Source of the DNA: Geosiphon pyriformis | Lineage: Eukaryota; Glomeromycota; Glomeromycetes; Archaeosporales; Geosiphonaceae | Direction: 5' to 3' | NCBI GenBank assembly: GCA_016748015.1 | Contig: JAAOMT010000779.1 | Span: 19,882 to 83,881, forward strand | Length of the DNA stretch: 64,000 nt | In this document: one piece after another, positions 57,401-64,000 of the stretch | How positions within the stretch are numbered: position 1 is the first letter of the stretch | Layout of the letters: every line of letters starts with the position of its first letter | The notes under the pieces: generated by a model | Databases searched by the model: none | The model's input: the letters and a program-made list of their open reading frames with translations, nothing else | What the model was told of the DNA's origin: nothing | Position numbers and translations under genes: made by a program

Positions 57401-60400
57401 TTGGTAATGAATGTCCAATGATTTCCAAAAAATTGGGAACTGTCTGGGGTAGTTCTTGTTGAAAAATGTTACTGTGAATGACTCTAATTTCCAAGTTATT
57501 TAATAGAACTATAGGGTAATTGTTGGGATTGTAAAAAGTAACTTGGACTTTCTTTGTTCCTTCTGGAATATAAATATTTGGGATCAAAATATTATGTTCC
57601 AAGCAGACTTGTTCATTGGACTCAAAAATTTGTTGTGTGGTTGTTGGCTTTGGGCAGGTGTAGATTTCCGGATGTTCTCCAAAGGATGAAATGGTAATTA
57701 GTTGTGGAAGTCTGAGAATCTGGTGAGATTTGTTCTGTGTGTTAAGAGCTATATTAACTGGAACTGTAAATCATCCAATTGAACCAAAACTTTGGGTTTC
57801 TCTATCACTTTTTCCTAATTGTTCTCTTTGATTGACTAGTTGCAAACCCAAAATGTTAATTAGAGATAGGTAAATAGCTTGGGCAATTTTTTCAGCATGG
57901 TCAATCTTGAATGGTTTGTCAGTTTCATTTTGAAGCATCACTGTAATGTCTCCAGTATATCCAGCATCGATTATTTCTCTTCTGACATTGATTCCTTTGC
58001 TTGCCAGAGAGGACTGGGAGGTGATTTAAATCATTGCTTCTAGTGGGATTTCGAGTGCAATTTTGAGGTTGATTTTTGTGAGAGATTTGGGTTTGAGAAC
58101 AAGAGTATCCTTGTCTGAATATCTTAGATCATATCCAGCATCAATTTCATGTGCTTTTTCAGGTTTTATTCTTTGTCCGTTGTTGTTGAAGTATTTGAGT
58201 TGTAAGGCAGGTTGACTTTCGATAAGATAGATGGGTGTTGTTTCAATTTCTTCTGTTGCTTCAGGTTCTCCAAATTCAATTTTGTTTTCATCATTTTCAC
58301 TGGGCAAGGGAATGCTAAGAGCATAGCATTCAGGGCACCATTGCTTATTGCAGGGCATTATGCATTCTTCACACAATTTAATGTTTATTTGCTCTAGCCA
58401 TTGAGCTTGAGCTTCTTTGGTCAGGTAAGTGTGACTGACAATTTGGTAATATACTTCTACTTTATCTTTGTAGTTGTATCCAGCGATTTCAAAGGTGTAT
58501 GCAATGTATTCTGATTCTTTCATTTAACGAACATTTTCTTGAGTGGCTCTGTTGATTAAAGCCATTGCTAGGTCGAAAATTATTTTGGCATCATGAGGAT
58601 AATTGTACAGTTTGTTAAGAGCACTGTTGTATGCTGCATCAAAAGATGTTCCTCTTTTGACTTTTTCTGAGATTGATAAAGCATATTGACAAGTTTGATC
58701 ACAGACTCCTCCTCTCATTGCTACATCAATTCAATTGCATTCTTCTGGTAGCATATCTCCACAAGTCAAACAAGGAGTGTTGTCCCATTTTCTACTTCTT
58801 TTTATTAGATGGCCCTATTGTTCTCTGTGGCAAGCCTTGCAGTAATAACAAGTATGATTTTCATATTCTTTTTCAGGTGAAATGCAGGCTTCCATTGACA
58901 ATAGTTTCTTGTGGCAGTCCTTACATTTAAGAGAAATATAGAGGCGTTGTTTTCTTGGTTCAGGTTTTGAGTAAGGGATATTCCATCCAGAAGTTTCGGG
59001 ATCAGAGTGTGGGGTAAAATGTTCTTGTTCAGTTTCATCAGCCCAATTGGATGTTGATCCAAGAGTCATAAATGTTTCGATTATTGGTTTTTCTTCTTCT
59101 GGTTCAAATTCAAAAACCGGGGCTTTTTCGGAGTGTTTATTGAATGTATCACAAGTGGCAGATACTCAGGCATGTTGTCTTTGATAAGAGATTTGTAGTT
59201 CTTGGGTTTCCTAGTCTAATTTTGCATTGGCTTTTTGGAGCCAATCGTTTCCGACAAGAGCTTAATACTGGGGAACATCCATTATAAGAACTTTGACTGG
59301 AATGGTGATTCCATCAAGAGTGAACGGAAAATTGTCAATTTCTCCTACTGGAGTCTTTTTCATGCCATCAACAGTAATGATTACTGTCTGAGCTGGTCGG
59401 TTAACATTTCTCTTTAACTATTGCATCAACTGGTAGGTAATGATGCTTCCGGTGGATCCACTGTCTAGGATCAAGCAAATTGACTTTCTTTCTACTTCAG
59501 CTTCTGTGTACATTGCAGTGATGGCTTTTTGCTTATTAGCCACTGCATTGCTAAGCAAGAATGGTGATTCATTTGCTTCAAATTCGAAGAAAAATATATC
59601 TGAAAGGTTGGCATTTTCAGCAATTCTGGCTGGTGGGATTGTGGTAGGAGTATAGAAAGGGTTTTGTTGTTGTGCTGCAGCTCTATCTTCCAAGAGTGCA
59701 GTATGGTGAAAATTCTGTTCTTTAGATATTGTTAAATAACTGGGTTGAGTATAATAGTGGTTGGGTCTTGGTTGAGTGGAATTTTGGGGAACCAATTGGT
59801 TGTTTGAACTGATTCTATTGTTGTTTACTTGGTATCAGTTTTGTGGTGTGAATTGGTTTTGTGGAGTCAATCTTCGAGCAGATATTTAGTAATGTTGTGT
59901 GGGTGATTGTTGGCATTGCTGTTGGATTGGCTGTGGGGCAGGCTGATAATAGTTACTTTGATATTGAGGTTTTGGTGGATAATAAGCTAGTGATAGTTGA
60001 TAATAAAATTGCTGTGGTGGAGGGTAATGTTGATTACTCCTATTTTGTTGGTCTTGCTGTAGCTTTCTGCAATCTTTTTTCCAGTGGCCAAAGATTCTAC
60101 AGTAATGGCAATTCTAAGGCTGGTTATTAGAAAGTCATGCAAAGTTATTTTAATTTCGTCTTTGGAGTGGTTAATATCTTTGGGGTTGCTGTTGTTGTTA
60201 ATTGGTGAAATAGTTTTCAACCTTCTTTGTTAGTTGGTCAATTTTCTTCTCAGCTACTGAGCTGGTTTCTCCAATTGCCAAATTTACAAGTTTTGTGCGA
60301 TTGGCCTCTTCTATGGTCATTTCGTATCTTTTTGCATACTGTATGGCAGAGTTTAAATCTTCTAAAGCATGTGGACGAACCTTTTTAATCAGTTTATCTT

Positions 60401-61544
60401 TTAGACCAGCAATAAATTGATCCAAGATTTGAGCATTAGAATAATAATCATTAGTTTTAAGTTGACGAATTTGTCTGAGAAGTTTGTTGAATTTCTCAAT
60501 ATAAGTCATGATGGATTCGGAGGGTTCTTGTTTGATATTGCAAAAACAATTTCAAAGTGTGATTGAGGTGTTGTTATCGATGAATTGTTCTAAGAAGGCA
60601 GTTTTGAAAGCTGTCCAGTTATTAAAAGGGGTGGTCAAGTTTTCGAACCATTTGTCTGCTATTCCTTTAAGAAAGTAGGGAATTGTTCTTAATATTCTGG
60701 CAGCATTTCATCTATTTGTATCTCCAGCTTTAGTAACTTGGTCGAGCCATTCTTGAAGACTGGTCTCAATATCTTCTCCATAGAATTCAGGGATTTTTGC
60801 AATGTATGCTGTTATTTCGTCTTCTTCATTTTCACTGTCTATTGATTCTTCTTCAGATTTTTCAGAGTTGTTTTTTTTGTTCACTGCTATCTCAGAGTGT
60901 TCATTTTGATTTTCAGCTAGAAAGTCAAGAAGATTGGAACTAGTTTGAAGGGGTTCTTGTTGTCTGATGGGACTTCTGGGTGATGTAAAATTTTTTAGTC
61001 TTGCAAATCGATTTAAGGGTAAATTAGGTGTTTGTGCTTGTGTAAGTGAAGCTGGAAAAGGTGTGATAGTAAGTGGAAGTTTTGAACTGGTTCCTTGTTC
61101 AGATGTTTGTAAATGTTTGGCAGTTGTTTTTGGTAGTATTGGAGTATTTGGGGTGGTTTTTGAATATTGTTTCAATTTTTGTTTGCCTTTGTTGCTTGTT
61201 TCTGTCTCTGATTCAAAATCAATGGAGTATTGAGACTGTACTGGATATGTTTCTTTACAGTACTTGATAATGTTAAAGTTAAGTTCTTGAAAGTAAGTGG
61301 CAAGTGTTTCACTGTTAAGATCTTCAGTTCCCAACTGTGAATAGTGTACTAAATTATTGTAAAAGTTGCTTCTAACTTCTGAGATATTGTAATTTCCAAA
61401 AAGATAATTGTTGATGCAGTTTTCAATGTATTGGTATACTGATTTCTTGACAACTTCAATTCCGTCTGGAATGTTGAATCTTTGCTTGCAGTGGGTGTAA
61501 ATTGATTGGTAATACTCTAGAGTTGTTGCGTCTGGTGTGGTCAC
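54498..61544 (-). pseudogene. Gag-Pol polyprotein with Cys-rich region and dUTPase
   Basis: One frame of 2,349 codons with about 25 in-frame stops and no frameshift. Order: gag with retrotransposon gag-type helix (WFENLTTPFNNWTAFKTAF, about 60650); CCHC knuckle CHYCRIFGHWKKDC at about 60105-60064; protease LILDSGSTGS near 59465 and LVGNDWL near 59255; a Cys-rich stretch with several CX2C pairs at about 58950-58325; dUTPase with DAGYDL (58142), SSLASKGI, IIDAGYTGD (about 57980), HAEKIAQAI and SFGSIG (about 57790); RT ([20 protein letters not shown]; catalytic YLDD near 56735); RNase H near 56310; integrase with HX7H-CX2C zinc site (about 55680-55550) and DDE residues in GIDLVGP (about 55465), LSDQGTHF (about 55290) and GLVECFN (about 55180). 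Most TGA stops stand where the families have Arg. Confidence 0.92.
57780..58150 (-). other. dUTPase domain within the polyprotein
   Basis: All five trimeric-dUTPase motifs are recognisable in order: DAGYDL, SSLASKGI (degenerate motif 2), DAGYTGD with the catalytic Tyr, AEKIAQAI, and a C-terminal SFGSIG. dUTPase removes dUTP, limiting uracil incorporation during reverse transcription. One TAA (CAA to TAA) lies between motifs 1 and 2. Confidence 0.88.
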
Positions 61545-61578
61545 TACTTTGAAGTTGTTTTACTGTGTTGTTTCTGTA

Positions 61579-61589
61579 GGAGAGCACCA
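61579..61589 (-). other. Possible primer-binding site
   Basis: TGGTGCTCTCC on the minus strand, two bases after the 5' LTR, complementary to a tRNA 3' end GGAGAGCACCA. The tRNA species was not identified. Confidence 0.5.
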
Positions 61590-61591
61590 AA

Positions 61592-62543
61592 TATTACCAG
61601 AGGTTTTTGGTCTCTTTTCTTCAATGTTGTTGATGCCTGTTTGCTGTGAATTCACGTTTTCTGGATGTGGTTGAACCTATAATTTGAATTGCTGGGCTTA
61701 TAAGTGGAATGGCCAATTCTGTGCCAGTTATTTTGTATAGTTACATTGTAGTAAACATTAACTCTTTCCCAAGAATTGCTCATCTGGAAGCTTACTAAAA
61801 ATGTGTAGTTACTTTGCTGTGAAAGTCAACTCTTCTACAGAAATTTTTGTCTGTAGGCTACCCAAATAATTTATAATAAGAAAAGAAAGAGAATAAAAGA
61901 AATATAAAAGAAAAAGTAAGACTGATGATTTATGGAAGTTGTTTTGGATCCAGGCCTGGAAGTGCTTTAACAGTCTACTGAAATTGGTAGCTAATCAATT
62001 TTAACTGTTAGTAGAGTTTGGTTAATTTCAAGAGAAATAATTAAGGATTTGATTTTTCGAATTATTTGATATTTATTTTGTTTTTGTATGTAAAGGATGA
62101 TTTTAATTATTAAATCTGAAGTAAGATACATTTTCTCGAAGAGAGAAGCTCTTCTTTTATACAACTTGTCATAACACTATTCTATAAACTTGAACTTTGC
62201 TATTTTCTATAATTTTGCTGAACTAAAGATACATTTCGGTAAACTACAAGTTATTTCTGTGAACTATTAGATATTTCGGCGAACTATCAATTATTTTGGC
62301 AAATTTTTTACAAATTTCGGCGAACTTTTTGAATGTTATATAGTTCGGGGTATTGCATGATTGATCATCACAATTAGGTTACATTTGTGTTATGTACAAA
62401 TTGAGTTATTAATTAAATGATAATTTCGAATATTTTGCTAATATAATAAGTGATAATTTGAAACAATAATATATGCTAATTAATGATAAGATTTATAAGG
62501 GTAATTTCATGCTAAACAATATCTTTAATTTCGTCTGGTAACA
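61592..62543 (-). repeat. 5' LTR of the Gypsy-like element
   Basis: 952 bp; minus strand begins TGTTACCAGACG and ends CTCTGGTAATA (mutated TAACA). Ends form short inverted repeats. Pairs with 52703-53687. Confidence 0.93.
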
Positions 62544-64000
62544 CCAGAAATAGTAAGACCATCTGCCATGAGAAATTTATGAGAAATGCCAACTGAAAAA
62601 GCTAATACTAAACACATCATGACATAAGCAAAAGTATCTGCATGATTATTGTCTACAATGTCTGAATGCCCTTTTACCTTAACCCATTTCACTGAAATGT
62701 CTTTTGATTTGATCAAATTAGAAATATAATGCTTTTCTACCCAGCAACTATTTTGAAAGTTGGGTTGGCAAAATTTACTTTTCTGTATACAAGCATCTAA
62801 AGCCACTTGGCTATCCAAATAAAGCACCATAGAGCATGATGAAAGAATGCACTCCAATACCAAGACAATAGTCTGTAGCTCAGCTAAAGTAGATAAAAGC
62901 AAACCCTGAACTCTTACACTCACATCCAAACCAATTTTAGAAAAAAAAGCCACTGCTCCACAAGTTATATCTTCTGTACTCAGGCCACTTAATAAATCAT
63001 TAATATATATGTTTAGCTCTTTAGCTCAGACTTCATGCAAATGTTCATGAGCACGCAAGTATCCATTTGAACATAAAAAATTAAAGCAGTTCACACCAGC
63101 TTCACATACCCTAAATTTTGTCAAAAAATCATTCATATGCACAAAAGCCCTAGTAAATTATAATGGCACTGGACCCTTAGGACTCAACCTCTTCCAATAT
63201 CGAAAGGTCTTTCAATCCATAACACAACCACACTTAGTAACTAGAATATCTCCAAAGGCAATGCCAAAATGCTTCAAGAAATGTACCACACCAAAATAAT
63301 CAACAGTTCCAAGAATTTTAGATATTGAAAAGCAATTGGACCCACAAAACACACAAGATATATGATTGAACAAAAAAACATTTGCATTAATAAAGATCTT
63401 CACAACTCCCGCCAGGAAGTTATTCAAGGGACACACTCTCAGTTTGACTAAATGGCACAGAGGATAAAGGGGCATCCACTCCAAAATTTGCAAATCCAAA
63501 GCATGGTGTAAAAATAAATAACCAAGAATCCCAGATGCATTGGAAAAACCAACCACTGAGGCAATTTTGGATTCAGCCTGCATTTGCTCAAAAGACTTCA
63601 GACTATATAAAAATGGGTAATATAAGGCTTTATTAAGGAAGTTCTTTAACAGCAAAGCCTTAGACCTAAGATCTTTTCTTACCAGAACATCCCACTTTTG
63701 ACACACACTTTTGGTAACAAAACTGAACTGCATATGATAATAGACAATAGACTAGAGGACTGCTAACACCATATAAGAGAACTGTTTGTCCGATATCACT
63801 TTCTTGAAGACCATATTTGAAAAAAATCTAACATTCACATGAGCCTTGAATAGACTTGGTTTTAACAGATCTTCTGTAAACAAAAAGACACCCAAATATC
63901 TATGGAACTCACCTTTTTGTACTATTGAGATGGGCTTACCACTAATGAACAAAGATGCATTTGCCATTCTTGAGTTGATGGGAATGGCCATGGTCTTGTC
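62544..64000 (-). pseudogene. LINE ORF2 piece: RT thumb to RNase H (continues outside window)
   Basis: One frame with a few stops. Reads MAIPINSRMANASLFISGKP, KWDVLVRKDLRSKALL, VCPLNNFLAGVVKIF, GIAFGDILVTKCG, then RNase H (LAELQTIVLVLECIL, YLDSQVALDAC, KWVKVKGHSDIV). Keeps Gln in DLQILEW and Trp in KWVKVK where the younger LINE has TAG. Interrupted at 62544 by the Gypsy-like element and resumed below 52702. Confidence 0.85.

Larger units (their letters stand above)
52699..62547 (-). mobile_element. Ty3/Gypsy-like LTR retrotransposon with dUTPase, complete
   Basis: Element 52703-62543 on the minus strand, 9.84 kb, flanked by CCAG at 52699-52702 and 62544-62547 and inserted into LINE ORF2. 5' LTR 61592-62543, possible primer site at 61589-61579, gag-pol in one frame 61544-54498, an additional ORF 54375-53656, polypurine tract 53700-53691, and 3' LTR 52703-53687. 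Pol order is protease, RT, RNase H, integrase, which defines the Gypsy side as opposed to Copia. Stops make it inactive, but LTR similarity and lack of frameshifts suggest a fairly recent insertion. Confidence 0.93.
50805..64000 (-). mobile_element. Second minus-strand LINE, split by an LTR-like insert and a Gypsy-like element
   Basis: Pieces: 64000-62544 (RT end and RNase H; 5' part outside window), 52702-52653, and 51713 to about 50805 (C-terminus and 3' UTR with A tail). The protein frame passes from GLTISG at 62544 to NAYHFVCDIYYAV below 52702, matching GVVSGNSRHFVRDVYHVV of the truncated LINE at 11975-12439. The 3' UTR contains the shared family sequence (CACATGTAAAAAGTGCATGA on the minus strand). 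Less decayed than the neighbouring old LINE. Confidence 0.87.

Noticed and set aside
52698-62547. 5-bp TSD (ACCAG) for the Gypsy-like element
   Set aside because: Equally compatible with the bases, but a 4-bp CCAG leaves standard TG...CA ends, and solo LTR B1 fits 4 bp with the same TG...A ends.

Overview
The window looks like nuclear DNA of an early-diverging, very AT-rich fungus; an arbuscular mycorrhizal fungus of the Rhizophagus type is the best guess, by inference. Reasons: one gene encodes a DASH kinetochore subunit (fungal in distribution), one gene carries what appears to be a minor-spliceosome (U12, AT-AC) intron, a spliceosome most other fungi have lost, and the rest is dense in non-LTR and Ty3/Gypsy-type retrotransposons decayed towards A+T. 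No bacterial, organellar, viral or CRISPR signal was seen.

Layout. (1) 1-12455: retrotransposon compartment. Three copies of a 2.3-kb element that carries only a LINE ORF1 plus the LINE 3' UTR (1-2205 plus strand; 3170-5461 and 8330-10633 minus strand), two of them bounded by target-site duplications, followed by a 5'-truncated LINE (11096-12455). Very AT-rich spacers separate them. (2) 12456-33500: host-gene island with many microsatellites: tRNA-Pro(UGG); a three-exon gene of unknown function; a nine-exon mitochondrial-type beta-ketoacyl-ACP synthase (CEM1) divergent from a three-exon DASH subunit DAD2; and a 13-exon VAC14. (3) 34700-64000: a nested retrotransposon stack. A full-length old LINE (34721-50729, minus) was interrupted by a younger full-length LINE (35937-42766, plus) and by two solo LTRs (44556-45577, 48129-49542). 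Next to it a second minus-strand LINE (about 50805 to beyond 64000) was split by another LTR-like insert (51714-52652) and by a complete 9.8-kb Gypsy-like element (52703-62543) encoding gag, protease, a Cys-rich region, dUTPase, RT, RNase H and integrase, plus an extra ORF overlapping its 3' LTR.

How it fits together. The reading frame of the old LINE can be followed through the insertion points once one copy of each target-site duplication is removed, so the order of insertion is legible from sequence alone. Nearly all inactivating changes in the retroelements are single transitions creating stops from Trp, Gln or Arg codons, while frames stay intact for thousands of bases; the older LINE shows massive R-to-K, D-to-N, G-to-E and H-to-Y change. 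This is the signature of cytosine deamination or RIP-like mutation acting on repeats, next to an unaffected gene island. Exon coordinates were derived by hand from splice consensus, reading phase and protein-family conservation; they were not checked by alignment software or RNA data.
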